From Candidatus Nanopelagicales bacterium (lineage in GTDB: Bacteria; Actinomycetota; Actinomycetes; S36-B12), in the NCBI GenBank assembly GCA_018609125.1, contig JABAYF010000029.1, forward strand, positions 1-38,870: a stretch of 38,870 nt of DNA, written 5' to 3'. Below, piece by piece: positions 27,782 through 38,869 of this stretch. The notes under the pieces were generated by a model. It saw only the letters and a program-made list of their open reading frames with translations. It did not search any database and was not told the origin of the DNA. The position numbers were made by a program, and so were the translations under genes. Position 1 is the stretch's first letter. Each line of letters begins with the position of its first letter.

Positions 27782-30177
27782 CCGACACACTGCCCGATAA
27801 GCTGGAGACACTCTCTCCGATGGGCCGACCGCTACGCCGCAAAGAAGACGCGCGCCTGCTGCACGGCCAAACAAACTGGACCGACAACATTCAACTGCCC
27901 GGCACGGTTTACATGGCGATCCTGCGCAGCCCCATGGCCCATGCCCGCATCACCCACCTCGATGTCACTCCTGCCCTATCTGAACCCCACGTCGTGGCCG
28001 CCTACAGCGCCAAAGAACTCGGCGACCTCAACGGAGCGGTGCCATGCGTATGGCCGGTCACCGACGACATGCAAGCCCCTGCCTTTCCGGCACTGGCCGT
28101 AGACAAGGTGCGCCATGTGGGCGACTGTGTCGCCGTGGTGTTGGCCACCGATCGCAATGCGGCCTATGACGCACTCGATGCCATCGAGATCGACTACGAC
28201 CAGCTCCCGGCCGTCATCGATCTGGAAAGTGCACTGCAACCTGGCGCCACCCTGGTCCACGACGGTGCAGACTCCCCCGGCACCAATGAGTGCTACACCT
28301 ACCACCTGCCAGGTACCGGTATCCCCTACGACGAGGCCAAAACTAAAGCCGATGTCGTCGTCAAGCGACGGTTCATCAACCAGCGACTCATCCCCGCCTT
28401 CATGGAGCCACGCGCCGTTGTTGCCTCACCCATGGGCGTCAGCAACGAGATGACGGTGTGGTCGTCCACCCAAATTCCGCACATTCTGCGCGTGCTGCTG
28501 GCTCTCGTCACCGGTCTACCCGAAAACTCCCTGCGCATCATTGCTCCCGATGTCGGTGGCGGATTCGGTGGCAAACTGCAGATATACCGCGAGGAAATTC
28601 TCGCCGTGCAGATCGCTCGACAGCTCGGCCGACCGGTAAAATGGACCGAGACACGCAGCGAAAACATGGTGGCCACCCACCACGGTCGCGGCCAGGTGCA
28701 AGATATTGAAATCGCCGCCACCAAGAACGGCAAGCTCCTAGGTATGAAGGTCAACCTGCTTGCCGACATGGGTGCCTACCTGCAGATCATTACGCCGGGC
28801 ACTCCTCTCCTGGGCATGTTCATGTACCCGGGCATTTACAAGATGGATGCCTATGACTTCAACTGCATCGGTGTCTTTACGAATAAGACGCCAACGGATG
28901 CCTATCGTGGCGCCGGTCGGCCTGAGTCCACCTACGCGATGGAGCGCATCATGGACGAATTGGCAGCCGAGTTGAACATGGACCCCATGGAGTTGCGCAA
29001 GAAGAACTGGATCAACCATGAGGACTTCCCCTACGCCACGATCGCTGGCCTCGTGTACGACACCGGTAATTATGAAGCAGCCACGGACAAGGCCATGGAG
29101 ATGTTCGACTACGACAGTCTCCGCGCCGAACAGCAACGGCGCCGCGCTTCCGGCGACCCCGTCCAACTGGGCATTGGTATCTCAACCTTCACCGAAATGT
29201 GTGGCCTGGCGCCCTCACGTACGCTTGGTGCGCTGAAATACGTCGCCGGCGGCTGGGAGCACTGCACGATTCGGATGCTCCCCACCGGCAAGGTCGAACT
29301 GATCACCGGTACGTCACCACATGGTCAGGGCCATGAAACAGCCTGGAGTCAGATCGCCGCTGACATCCTCGGCGTCGGCGTGGACGACATTGAGGTCATT
29401 CACTCCGACACCGGTCGGGCGCCCTACGGCATGGACACGTACGGCTCCCGGTCTCTTGCTGTTGGTGGCCAGGCCATCAAGAAGGCGGCCGAGCGACTCA
29501 TTGAGAAGGCGCGCGTTATTGCCGCGCACCAACTTGAATGTTCAGTCGACGACCTGGAGTATGTCGGTGGCGCGTTCCGAGTTAAGGGCGATGCAGAAAA
29601 AGCCCAACCCCTTGCGGCAGTCGCCTTTGAGGCCTTTAGCGCGCACAACCTGCCCGATGGCGTTGAACCGACACTGCAGGCGGAGTCCACCGTTGACCCG
29701 CAGGACTTCTCCTACCCGCACGGAACCCACCTAGCCGCGGTTGAGGTTGATACCGAAACGGGAAAGACAACACTGCGCACCTACGTCTGCGTAGACGATG
29801 TCGGCGTTCAGGTGAATCCCATGATCGTGGAAGGTCAGGTCCACGGCGGTCTGGCTCAAGGCATCGCACAGGCGATGTATGAGGGGGTCGAGTACGACGA
29901 GGATGGCAACCTTCTCACCGCCAGCCTCGCTGACTATCTCGTGCCAAGCGCGGCTGATCTGCCGTCGTTCACTACCTCCACCACCGAAACCCCCTCCACC
30001 ACGAACCCGCTGGGCACCAAGGGCGTGGGTGAGGCGGGAACGATCGCGTCAACCCCGGCAATTATCAATGCCATCGTTGATGCGCTGCGACCGATGGGCG
30101 TTACCGATGTCCAGATGCCGGCATCCCCGCAGCGGGTGTGGCGGACCCTGCAGGAAGCGAAAGGTGGAAACGCATGA
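27778..30177 (+). CDS. coxL: Form II CODH-like molybdenum hydroxylase large subunit
   Basis: The 799-residue molybdopterin subunit carries GGGFGGK, the active-site loop AYRGAGR at residues 375-381, GQGHET, and the catalytic glutamate Glu752 in GVGEAG. True aerobic CO dehydrogenases (form I) have AYxCSFR with the cysteine that binds copper; here the cysteine is absent, so this is form II. Form II enzymes are widespread, and CO oxidation by them is disputed; they may be aldehyde or aromatic hydroxylases. The ATG at 27778 overlaps the coxS stop and the TGA overlaps the coxM ATG, so the three subunits are tightly coupled. A longer frame from 27676 runs inside coxS and is not used. Confidence 0.93.
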   Translation: MTDTLPDKLETLSPMGRPLRRKEDARLLHGQTNWTDNIQLPGTVYMAILRSPMAHARITHLDVTPALSEPHVVAAYSAKELGDLNGAVPCVWPVTDDMQAPAFPALAVDKVRHVGDCVAVVLATDRNAAYDALDAIEIDYDQLPAVIDLESALQPGATLVHDGADSPGTNECYTYHLPGTGIPYDEAKTKADVVVKRRFINQRLIPAFMEPRAVVASPMGVSNEMTVWSSTQIPHILRVLLALVTGLPENSLRIIAPDVGGGFGGKLQIYREEILAVQIARQLGRPVKWTETRSENMVATHHGRGQVQDIEIAATKNGKLLGMKVNLLADMGAYLQIITPGTPLLGMFMYPGIYKMDAYDFNCIGVFTNKTPTDAYRGAGRPESTYAMERIMDELAAELNMDPMELRKKNWINHEDFPYATIAGLVYDTGNYEAATDKAMEMFDYDSLRAEQQRRRASGDPVQLGIGISTFTEMCGLAPSRTLGALKYVAGGWEHCTIRMLPTGKVELITGTSPHGQGHETAWSQIAADILGVGVDDIEVIHSDTGRAPYGMDTYGSRSLAVGGQAIKKAAERLIEKARVIAAHQLECSVDDLEYVGGAFRVKGDAEKAQPLAAVAFEAFSAHNLPDGVEPTLQAESTVDPQDFSYPHGTHLAAVEVDTETGKTTLRTYVCVDDVGVQVNPMIVEGQVHGGLAQGIAQAMYEGVEYDEDGNLLTASLADYLVPSAADLPSFTTSTTETPSTTNPLGTKGVGEAGTIASTPAIINAIVDALRPMGVTDVQMPASPQRVWRTLQEAKGGNA

Positions 30178-31031
30178 TTCCCATCGCGTTTGACTATGTC
30201 CGACCAACCACGATTCCCGAGGCGGTAGCAGCACTGGTCGCAAGCGGTGAGGACGGAAAAATCCTCGCCGGTGGTCAGTCGCTGATGCCTGTCCTGCGCC
30301 TACGCATGGCTGCACCCTCCGTCGTCATCGACTGCAGCGAGATTGCCGACCTCCAGGGCGTGCGAGATGACGGAAATTCGATCGTGATCGGTGCAGGCAC
30401 TACCCATCACGATGTGATGAATAGCCCCATCGTGAAAGAACACTCTCCCCTGTTGGCAATGGCCACGGCGACGGTGGCAGATCCTGCCATCCGTCATCGC
30501 GGCACGCTCGGCGGCGCACTAGCTCATGCCGATCCGGCCGGGGATCTCCCTGCCGTTGCTCTCGCCCTTGATGGCGTGCTGAGCGTCACCGGCCCGAATG
30601 GGTCACGCGATATCGCAGCGGCTGATTTTTTCACCGACTACTTCACCACGTCGATGGCGGAGGACGAAATTCTGGTTTCCGTCACTCTGCCCAAACTAGG
30701 TGCTGGCTGGGGCTACCACTATGAAAAGTTTCAACGCACCGCACAGGGGTGGGCGATCGTTGGTGTTGCCGCTGCTGTCCATCGCAGCAATGGCAACATC
30801 ACCGCCGCTCGCATCGGTCTGACCAATATGGCTCCAAGCCCGGTCCGGGCATCGTCGGTGGAGACCGCACTCAGCGGCGCTGACGCCACGGTGAAAGCGG
30901 TAGGCGACGCAGCAGCGTCGGCCGCCGATGGCACTCGAGCCACGAGCGATTTACACGCCGCAGCCGACTATCGCGAGCATCTGGCGCGAGTGATCACCAA
31001 GCGAGCGGTTCTTACCGCTGGCGGCATCTGA
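30174..31031 (+). CDS. coxM: CODH-like medium subunit, FAD-binding (form II)
   Basis: The 285-residue flavoprotein completes the S-L-M hydroxylase. The FAD pyrophosphate-binding motifs are AGGQSLMP at 32-39 and TLGGALAHADPAGD at 111-124, followed by a C-terminal CO-dehydrogenase flavoprotein domain ending with ITKRAVLTAGG. It transfers electrons from the CoxS clusters to an unknown acceptor. ATG 30174 overlaps the coxL stop and has GGTGG just upstream. No coxD, coxE, coxF, coxG or cytosine-dinucleotide cofactor genes follow; the next gene converges after 23 nt. Confidence 0.94.
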   Translation: MIPIAFDYVRPTTIPEAVAALVASGEDGKILAGGQSLMPVLRLRMAAPSVVIDCSEIADLQGVRDDGNSIVIGAGTTHHDVMNSPIVKEHSPLLAMATATVADPAIRHRGTLGGALAHADPAGDLPAVALALDGVLSVTGPNGSRDIAAADFFTDYFTTSMAEDEILVSVTLPKLGAGWGYHYEKFQRTAQGWAIVGVAAAVHRSNGNITAARIGLTNMAPSPVRASSVETALSGADATVKAVGDAAASAADGTRATSDLHAAADYREHLARVITKRAVLTAGGI

Positions 31032-31054
31032 GTCGATCTGACCCCTGCGCGTTG

Positions 31055-32749
31055 CTAGCGCACTTCTACGATCGGTAGTCGCAGCGCCGCAGGGGCATGT
31101 TCGGGCACGACCGGGTTCTTCGGCATCACCGCAGTCACGCGTTGATACGGCGCCCCGACCTCTGGGCGCTGGTCTGTTTCACCCTTATTGGGCCACAGTG
31201 CCATGGCCCGCTCAGCCTGTGCGGTGATCGTCAACGATGGATTCACGCCGAGGTTGGCCGTGATCGCCGAACCGTCCACGATGTGCAGCCCAGGATGGCC
31301 AAAGGCCCGATGGTAAGCATCGACGACGCCGCTGTCTGTATCGGCGCCGATCGCGCAACCGCCCACAAAGTGCGCGGTGAGAACAGCATCGAGATTGTCA
31401 AAAGCATTACTGCCGGCGACGCCATCGATCTTTTGTGCAATGCGGTGGACAACCTCAGCCGAGGCTGGAATGTAGGTGGGTGCCGGGTTAGATTCATCCT
31501 GCTTGGTGGTCAGACGCCAACGTCCCAGCCGACCGCGTTTGCCAGTGAGGGTGAGGGAGTTGTCGACCGGCTGCATCACCAGTGAGATCACGGCACGCTC
31601 ACTCCAGCGACGCACATTGAGCAGCGCGGCTGCTTCTCCCCGCTGATGCCACAATTCTTTCGTCCACGTGCGCCACCGCGGTTCACCATCACGTGGCACG
31701 GTCAACACCGACTGCAGCAGCCCCATGGAGTTAGATCCCTTGCCGTAGCGAACCGGCTCAACGTGGGTGTTTTCATCCGGGTAAAAACTGGAGGTAATAG
31801 CAACGCCCTGGGTGTAATCAGTGTCGGCAGTTCGCGCAACAGCGCCAAGAATCGACTCGGAGTTCGTGCGCGATAATCGGCCGAGGGTTCGGGAGAGACG
31901 CGGGAGGCTGCCCTGATCTTTCATGCGGTGCAACAACTTCTGCGTGTTGTAGGTTCCTGCCGCCATGATGACATGCTCCGCGCTGAATGTACGTCCGCGC
32001 TTTGACCAAGAACCGGTACGCACCGTGTCTACCGTGTATCCCCCACCCTCTCGCGGCTCAATGCCGCGCACGGTGGTCAGCGGATGAACAACCGCTCCAG
32101 CAGCTTCAGCCAGACCGAGGTAGTTCTTGGGCAGCGTGTTCTTCGCGTTGTGCCGACACCCCGTCATGCATTCGCCACACTCGATGCAGCCGCGTCGGGT
32201 GGGACCGACGCCGCCGAAGTAGGGATCAGCAGATTCAACTCCGGGACCTTCACCGAAAAAGACACCCACCGGTGTCATTCGGAATGTGTGGCCCACTCCC
32301 ATATCGTCAGCAATGGCCTTCATCACCAGATCGCTTGGCGTCATGGTGGGGTTGTCTGCCACGCCCAACATGCGAGCTGCCTGATCGTAATAGGGCGCTA
32401 ACTCCTGCGCCCAATCGGTGATATCTGCCCATTGGGGGTCGCGGAAGAACCGCTCCGGGGGCACATACAGGGTGTTGGCATAAACCAGGGAACCCCCGCC
32501 TACCCCCGCGCCCGCCAGGACAACCACATCCTTGAGCACATGGATTCGTTGCAGGCCGGTGCAGCCGAGTTTGGGTGCCCAGAGAAAAGACTTCAACCGC
32601 CAGGACGTTTTGGGGTAATTGGTCTCGTCAAAGCGACGACCGGCTTCGATGACACCCACCCGGTAACCCTTTTCCACCAGTCGCAGCGCAGCGACTGACC
32701 CGCCAAAGCCCGACCCCACGATCAACACGTCGTAGTCGTACCCACTCAT
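31055..32749 (-). CDS. ChoD-like GMC-family FAD oxidoreductase with Fe-S-type cysteine motif
   Basis: The 564-residue flavoprotein begins with the dinucleotide fold VGSGFGGSVAALRL (11-24), has GAGVGGGSLVYANTL (the GMC signature loop, about 81-94) and a C-terminal GMC domain with HFVGGCAIG and GVNPSLTITA. It is closest in layout to ChoD of mycobacteria, annotated as cholesterol oxidase although its substrate is unsure. Between the domains lies CxxCxxCxxxC at Cys188, 191, 194 and 198, followed by NAKNTL, typical of this subgroup and able to bind an Fe-S cluster. The ATG overlaps the stop of the aldehyde dehydrogenase (ATGA). In M. tuberculosis choD lies just beside guaB3, as nearly here. The alcohol substrate is unknown. 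Confidence 0.86.
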   Translation of the reverse strand: MSGYDYDVLIVGSGFGGSVAALRLVEKGYRVGVIEAGRRFDETNYPKTSWRLKSFLWAPKLGCTGLQRIHVLKDVVVLAGAGVGGGSLVYANTLYVPPERFFRDPQWADITDWAQELAPYYDQAARMLGVADNPTMTPSDLVMKAIADDMGVGHTFRMTPVGVFFGEGPGVESADPYFGGVGPTRRGCIECGECMTGCRHNAKNTLPKNYLGLAEAAGAVVHPLTTVRGIEPREGGGYTVDTVRTGSWSKRGRTFSAEHVIMAAGTYNTQKLLHRMKDQGSLPRLSRTLGRLSRTNSESILGAVARTADTDYTQGVAITSSFYPDENTHVEPVRYGKGSNSMGLLQSVLTVPRDGEPRWRTWTKELWHQRGEAAALLNVRRWSERAVISLVMQPVDNSLTLTGKRGRLGRWRLTTKQDESNPAPTYIPASAEVVHRIAQKIDGVAGSNAFDNLDAVLTAHFVGGCAIGADTDSGVVDAYHRAFGHPGLHIVDGSAITANLGVNPSLTITAQAERAMALWPNKGETDQRPEVGAPYQRVTAVMPKNPVVPEHAPAALRLPIVEVR

Positions 32750-34338
32750 GATGCTCCCTTCGATCGATGCCCTAAGGGTCGCATGATTCGCACCGATCGC
32801 GCGAGCAAATCAGCCCACCGACGGTCAGAGATCCCGGCAGGGGCGGAAAATCCCCAGATTCGCTGAGTAGCAATGGTTTGTGATTCGGTGTAATTGAGCA
32901 ACCCCGCAATACCGTGACGCGCCCCCAAACCCGATGCTCCCCGCCCACCGAGGGGCGCAGCCACCGACCCCCAGGCCGCGGCATAACCGTCGTTAATGTT
33001 GACCGATCCGGAGTTGAGCCGACGGGCCAGTGCCTTTCCCCGACCAACATCGGCGGTCACGATTGATGCATTGAGTCCGTACTCGGTGTCGTTGGCAAGC
33101 TGAATCGCGTGATCATCGTCGCTCGTGACGTAGATCGAGGCCACCGGCCCGAAAGTCTCCTGGCCGCACAGGTCCATCCCGACTGTGACGTCGGTCAGCA
33201 GCGTGGGAAGGTACACAAGCGGCCCAATTTCGGGTCGTCGCCGGCCACCGGACACCACCGTCGCACCAGCGGCTAAAGCTTGCTCCACCTGCCCCGAAAC
33301 ACGATCCAGATGGGTGTCGTTGATCAACGGCCCTAGATCACTGCCCCAGCCCGGACGGGTGCCAATCTTTAACGCTGCTACTCGATTTCTCAGTTGCTCA
33401 ACGAATGGTTCGAACAGTTTCCGATCCACATAAATACGTTCCATCGCAATACATAACTGACCTGAGTTAGCGAAGACCGCGCGCTCGGCAATGCGCACGG
33501 CTCGACCCACCTGGGCATCGGCTCGCACGATGAGTGCGTTCTTGCCGCCCAACTCCATCGTGGCGCTGATCAAGCGCTCGCCACACCGTGCGGCAACTAT
33601 GCGACCGGTCGCTGACGAACCAGTAAACATGACATGGTCTACCTGGTCGATCAGCCGCGCACCCACCGTTGGCCCATCGCCGGTCACGAGTTGATAGACG
33701 TTGGCGGGTAGACCGGCTTCACGCAGTAGCCGCCGACACCAACCGGCGGTCAAGGAGGTTTGAACGTCAGGTTTCACCACCACCGCATTCCCGGCCAACA
33801 TCGCTGGAACCGCATCGGACAGCGCCAGACTCAGCGGGTAGTTCCACGGGGCAATCACTCCTACCACCCCGATCGGATGATGAACCTCCCGCACCGAGGT
33901 CAGCACTGGAATTGCCCCTCGATGAGCCCTGTCAGCCAGTAGTCGTTTCGCGGTTCGGGCGTAGTACTGCGTGACGACACACACGTCCAGCAGTTCTTCC
34001 AGCGCATCGCGACGAGCTTTACCTGTCTCAAATTGAATAATGTCCAGCACGTCCTCGCGATGGCGAAGGAGTAGGTCATGAAAGCGCAGCATGACGTCGA
34101 TGCGTTCGGTAATTTTTGTTGCTGCCCAACGAAGTTGACTGCTTCGCGCCCGGGCTACAGCTTCGTCCACTGCATGATCGCTCGACAGGGGCAGGGCGTA
34201 CAAATAACTGTTGGTGAAAGGTGCCTTCACCTCGCGGTACCCCGCTTCACCACCGTTGAACTGATCCGTTAACTCTGCCGCGGTCGCTGCTGTCCAACCC
34301 ATGTCCTGCAACGTCAGAGCCGTACGTGTCGAGGTCAT
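32746..34338 (-). CDS. NAD(P)+-dependent aldehyde dehydrogenase, succinate-semialdehyde dehydrogenase-2 (GabD2) type
   Basis: This 530-residue aldehyde dehydrogenase has PWNYPLSLA (nucleotide site), FTGSSATGR, the general base in MELGGKNALI, and the nucleophile Cys in NSGQLC. The closest annotated family is the mycobacterial GabD2 succinate-semialdehyde dehydrogenase. A C-terminal extension ends in basic residues. ATG 34338 overlaps the glpD stop by ATGA and the stop overlaps the GMC start by ATGA, so it is the middle of a coupled three-gene unit. That setting suggests it may oxidise an aldehyde made by the GMC enzyme and not only succinate semialdehyde. The upstream frame to 34422 is inside glpD. 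Confidence 0.88.
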   Translation of the reverse strand: MTSTRTALTLQDMGWTAATAAELTDQFNGGEAGYREVKAPFTNSYLYALPLSSDHAVDEAVARARSSQLRWAATKITERIDVMLRFHDLLLRHREDVLDIIQFETGKARRDALEELLDVCVVTQYYARTAKRLLADRAHRGAIPVLTSVREVHHPIGVVGVIAPWNYPLSLALSDAVPAMLAGNAVVVKPDVQTSLTAGWCRRLLREAGLPANVYQLVTGDGPTVGARLIDQVDHVMFTGSSATGRIVAARCGERLISATMELGGKNALIVRADAQVGRAVRIAERAVFANSGQLCIAMERIYVDRKLFEPFVEQLRNRVAALKIGTRPGWGSDLGPLINDTHLDRVSGQVEQALAAGATVVSGGRRRPEIGPLVYLPTLLTDVTVGMDLCGQETFGPVASIYVTSDDDHAIQLANDTEYGLNASIVTADVGRGKALARRLNSGSVNINDGYAAAWGSVAAPLGGRGASGLGARHGIAGLLNYTESQTIATQRIWGFSAPAGISDRRWADLLARSVRIMRPLGHRSKGAS

Positions 34339-36083
34339 GGCGTACTCGTTTCGTGCAGTCGCGCCGCGAGCGTGTTTCGCGCAAATTCCCGCACTGATTC
34401 CTCCTGCTGAGCCGGGCTCCATTGCAAGAGTTTGGCCATAATCGGGGCTGCGGCAACAGAGGCGGCAACCCCGTGATCTTTGGTCTCCAGCGTTACACGC
34501 AGTCGGCGCGTGAGTACATCGTCCAGACTGAGGGCTCCACTTTTCGTTACGGCCACGACCACTTCGGCTCGAAGGTAGGGCATACCGTCGTTTAACGGTT
34601 CCGCCATCGTCGGGTCGAGGTCAATAACGGCAAATACCTCACTCATCCGGTCACCGTGACGGCGCAGGAGACCTTCAATAGCCTCCACGGTCATTCCCCG
34701 CTCCGCAGCGATCTGCGCACGATGCGCCCACTCCTCGGCGTAGCCATCAGCACCGGAGAGCGGAATATCCTGTGTCGTCGACTCGGCTATCGCGCGCAGT
34801 GGCACCAAAGGCGTTGGCGCATGGGAGCTAATGTAGTCAACGGCTGCGTCCACCACGTCGCAAGCCATCACGCGATAGGTTGTGTATTTACCTCCGGCAA
34901 TGAGGATGAGCCCTGGCCTCGGTCGAAAAACAGAATGTTCACGGGATAGCGTGGTGGTTTCGTCAGATTCGCCATCGCCGGCAAGCAGTGGGCGCAATCC
35001 CGCGTAGGTTGCCACCACGTCGTTACGCGTGATCGGACGAGCTAGCCAATGATTCGCTTGCTCAAGCAGGTAATCAATGTCAGTGCTCGTGGCCACGGGT
35101 TCTGCCGGGTCGCCATCCTCCTCAGTGCCTGCACCCCAAGGTGTATCAGTCGTGCCGATGAGCCAATACTTGCCCCAGGGAAGCAGGAAAAGCACGCTGG
35201 CCGCCGTGCGAGCAATAATTGCTGTTGTCGACCGGATGGCGGAGGCTGGCACCACAAGGTGAACACCCTTGCTCTGTTGAACTCGACCGGGGGCATGAGC
35301 ATCGGCCTGATGAATCAGGTCATCTGTCCACACACCCGCCGCTCCCACCACGCAGCGGGCGTAAATGTTAAGGGATGGTCCTTCCGGATCAAAAGTGTCG
35401 CGGGCAATAACGCCGATCACCTGATCTTCTTCGTAGAGCAGACCGGTCGCCATGACGCGGGTAGCCACCTGCGCACCAAAGGACGCCGCGGTGCGGGCCA
35501 GCGCAACGGTGTGGCGAGCGTCATCAATCTGCGCGTCATGAAACCGCACCGCACCGGCGATGTGATCAGAATCTAAATCGGGAGCCAAGGCTTTGGCCTG
35601 GTCCCGAGTCAGACTTTTCGGCCGCGGCATGCTTCCCCCGTATGCACCTACCCGGCTCAGCAGGTCATAGAGCCGAATTCCTGATGCAACGTAGGGACGT
35701 TGCCAATGCTTGGCCACGGGAAACAGAAAAGGAACCGGGCGCACGAGGTGGGGCGCAAGCCGGTCGAGCAATAGGCCGCGCTCGGTGAGCGCCTCATGGA
35801 CCAGGGAGAACTCCCGCTGCTCTAGGTAACGCAGCCCGCCGTGGGCCAGTCGAGACGACCGAGACGACGTGCCCGCCGCAAGGTCCTGCATTTCAATCAG
35901 CCCGACCCGCAAACCACGAGCGGCGGCATCAAGGGCCGCACCGTTGCCGACCACTCCCCCGCCCACGATCAACAGGTCCAGTGGTTGCGCTGCCGTCGTC
36001 GCTCGCAGTTCACGCAGGGCCCCAGCCCGTTGGTCCGGGTTGAGGGCGCCGTCTGTGCGCACGCGGTGAGGAGACTCCGACAT
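34335..36083 (-). CDS. glpD: Aerobic glycerol-3-phosphate dehydrogenase
   Basis: GlpD oxidises glycerol-3-phosphate to dihydroxyacetone phosphate and gives electrons to the quinone pool at the membrane. The 582-residue protein has the FAD fold IVGGGVVGNGAALDAA (39-54), the signature SSRSSRLAHGGLRYLE, RPLLAGDG, and GGKYTTYR near the FAD domain end, followed by a C-terminal DAO_C helical domain. No glpK or glpF is in the window, so the role may be lipid-derived glycerol-3-phosphate recycling. ATG 36083 has TAGATT exactly 6 nt before it and no Shine-Dalgarno, so glpD may start a transcript separate from guaB3, whose stop is 87 nt upstream. Confidence 0.95.
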   Translation of the reverse strand: MSESPHRVRTDGALNPDQRAGALRELRATTAAQPLDLLIVGGGVVGNGAALDAAARGLRVGLIEMQDLAAGTSSRSSRLAHGGLRYLEQREFSLVHEALTERGLLLDRLAPHLVRPVPFLFPVAKHWQRPYVASGIRLYDLLSRVGAYGGSMPRPKSLTRDQAKALAPDLDSDHIAGAVRFHDAQIDDARHTVALARTAASFGAQVATRVMATGLLYEEDQVIGVIARDTFDPEGPSLNIYARCVVGAAGVWTDDLIHQADAHAPGRVQQSKGVHLVVPASAIRSTTAIIARTAASVLFLLPWGKYWLIGTTDTPWGAGTEEDGDPAEPVATSTDIDYLLEQANHWLARPITRNDVVATYAGLRPLLAGDGESDETTTLSREHSVFRPRPGLILIAGGKYTTYRVMACDVVDAAVDYISSHAPTPLVPLRAIAESTTQDIPLSGADGYAEEWAHRAQIAAERGMTVEAIEGLLRRHGDRMSEVFAVIDLDPTMAEPLNDGMPYLRAEVVVAVTKSGALSLDDVLTRRLRVTLETKDHGVAASVAAAPIMAKLLQWSPAQQEESVREFARNTLAARLHETSTP

Positions 36084-36089
36084 GGGCTT

Positions 36090-36095
36090 AATCTA
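36090..36095 (-). promoter_or_regulatory. Candidate -10 box (TAGATT) for the glpD-ALDH-GMC operon
   Basis: Minus-strand TAGATT fits TANNNT and ends 6 nt before the glpD ATG, the same spacing as at guaA and pcrA. It implies an own promoter for the three-gene unit. Confidence 0.5.
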
Positions 36096-36170
36096 TGCTT
36101 CAGGGCAGATTGTCGCTGAGCACCCGGCACACTTCAGCGAGAACTCGACGCAACTCAGCATTGTCCACGT

Positions 36171-37283
36171 CTACGGACTGGTGATGACCTCAACTCGCTG
36201 AAATTCCTTCAGATCGCTGTATCCGGTTGTGGCCATTGCCTTGCGAAGAGCACCCACCAAATTGGCGGAGCCGTCAGAAGTATGGGACGGCCCGTGCATA
36301 ATCTGCTCCAACGTGCCCACGGTGCCCAGATCCTTTCGCTGGCCCCGAGGCAGGGAACCGTGCCAGGCTTCAGCGCCCCAGTGCCAACCGCAACCGGGTG
36401 AATCGGTGGCCCGAGCAAATACTGAGCCGATCATGACCGCATCAGCACCGCAAGCCAATGCTTTGACCAGCGAACCGCTCGAGCCAACCGAACCGTCAGC
36501 GATCACATGCACGTACCGGCCCTGGGACTCATCGAGGTAGTCACGACGCGCCTCGGCCACTTCCGCTACCGCTGTCGCCATCGGCACCCGGATGCCCAAC
36601 ACATCAGAGGTGGTGTGTGCTGCTCCTCCACCAAATCCCACCAGGACTCCGGCAGCACCGGTGCGCATCAAGTGCAGAGCTGCCTGGTAGGTCGAGCAGC
36701 CGCCCACGATGACGGGGACATCTAGATCGTAGATAAAGGTCTTGAGATTGAGTGGTTCACCGTGCTCAGACACGTGCTCAGCGGACACCGTGGTGCCGCG
36801 AATAACTAGCAATTCAATACCGGCGGCGACGGCGTGCGGTGCGAGTTCGGCTGCGTGAGGCGGGGACACCGCAACGGCAATGGTCCCACCAGATTCACGC
36901 AATTCCTGCACCCGCTGTCCGATGAGTTCCGGATCCACCGGAGCGGTGGCATAGGCCTCCTGCAGACCACGAACCACATCCTGGGTGGGCAGTTGTCGAA
37001 TCCGTTCCAGCACCGGTTGCGGGTCGGCGTAGCGGGTCCACAAGCCCTCAAGGTTCAACACCGCAAGAGCGCCGAGGCGACTGAGTTCAGCAGCACTTGC
37101 CGGCGAGACAACGGAGTCCATGGGTGCGGCCAGAATGGGCGTGGAGAAGCGATATGCGTCGATGCGCCAGTCGGTGGAGACCTCATCAGCGTTGCGCGTG
37201 CGTCGACTCGGTGCCACTGCGATGTCGTCGAAAGAATATGCGGTACGCGCACGCTTACCTCGACCAATTTCAATGCTTGTCAC
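36171..37283 (-). CDS. guaB3: GuaB3-type IMP dehydrogenase paralogue lacking the catalytic cysteine
   Basis: The 370-residue protein has the (beta/alpha)8 barrel of the IMPDH/GMP reductase family but no CBS pair. The region that should hold the nucleophile reads GFGGGAAHTTS, aligned to [11 protein letters not shown] of the neighbouring true GuaB, so the catalytic Cys is His223 and the following Arg is Ser. This is the usual state of actinobacterial GuaB3, whose reaction is not established; cyanobacterial GuaB3 proteins keep the Cys and have IMPDH activity. The end, MATTGYSDLKEFQRVEV, is the GuaB3 family signature. GTG 37283 has GAGG 7 nt upstream and follows guaB by 14 nt, so they are cotranscribed. 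Confidence 0.92.
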   Translation of the reverse strand: MTSIEIGRGKRARTAYSFDDIAVAPSRRTRNADEVSTDWRIDAYRFSTPILAAPMDSVVSPASAAELSRLGALAVLNLEGLWTRYADPQPVLERIRQLPTQDVVRGLQEAYATAPVDPELIGQRVQELRESGGTIAVAVSPPHAAELAPHAVAAGIELLVIRGTTVSAEHVSEHGEPLNLKTFIYDLDVPVIVGGCSTYQAALHLMRTGAAGVLVGFGGGAAHTTSDVLGIRVPMATAVAEVAEARRDYLDESQGRYVHVIADGSVGSSGSLVKALACGADAVMIGSVFARATDSPGCGWHWGAEAWHGSLPRGQRKDLGTVGTLEQIMHGPSHTSDGSANLVGALRKAMATTGYSDLKEFQRVEVITSP

Positions 37284-37297
37284 GATAGGTCCTCTTC

Positions 37298-38869
<1,572 letters not shown>

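Noticed and set aside
27778-30177. True (form I) CO dehydrogenase
   Set aside because: The active-site loop is AYRGAGR without the copper-binding cysteine, and the gene order is S-L-M, both marks of form II.
31046-31062. Hairpin TGCGC/GCGCA between coxM and the GMC gene as a bidirectional terminator
   Set aside because: The stem is only 5 bp with a 7-nt loop and no T tract, and it runs into the GMC coding end.
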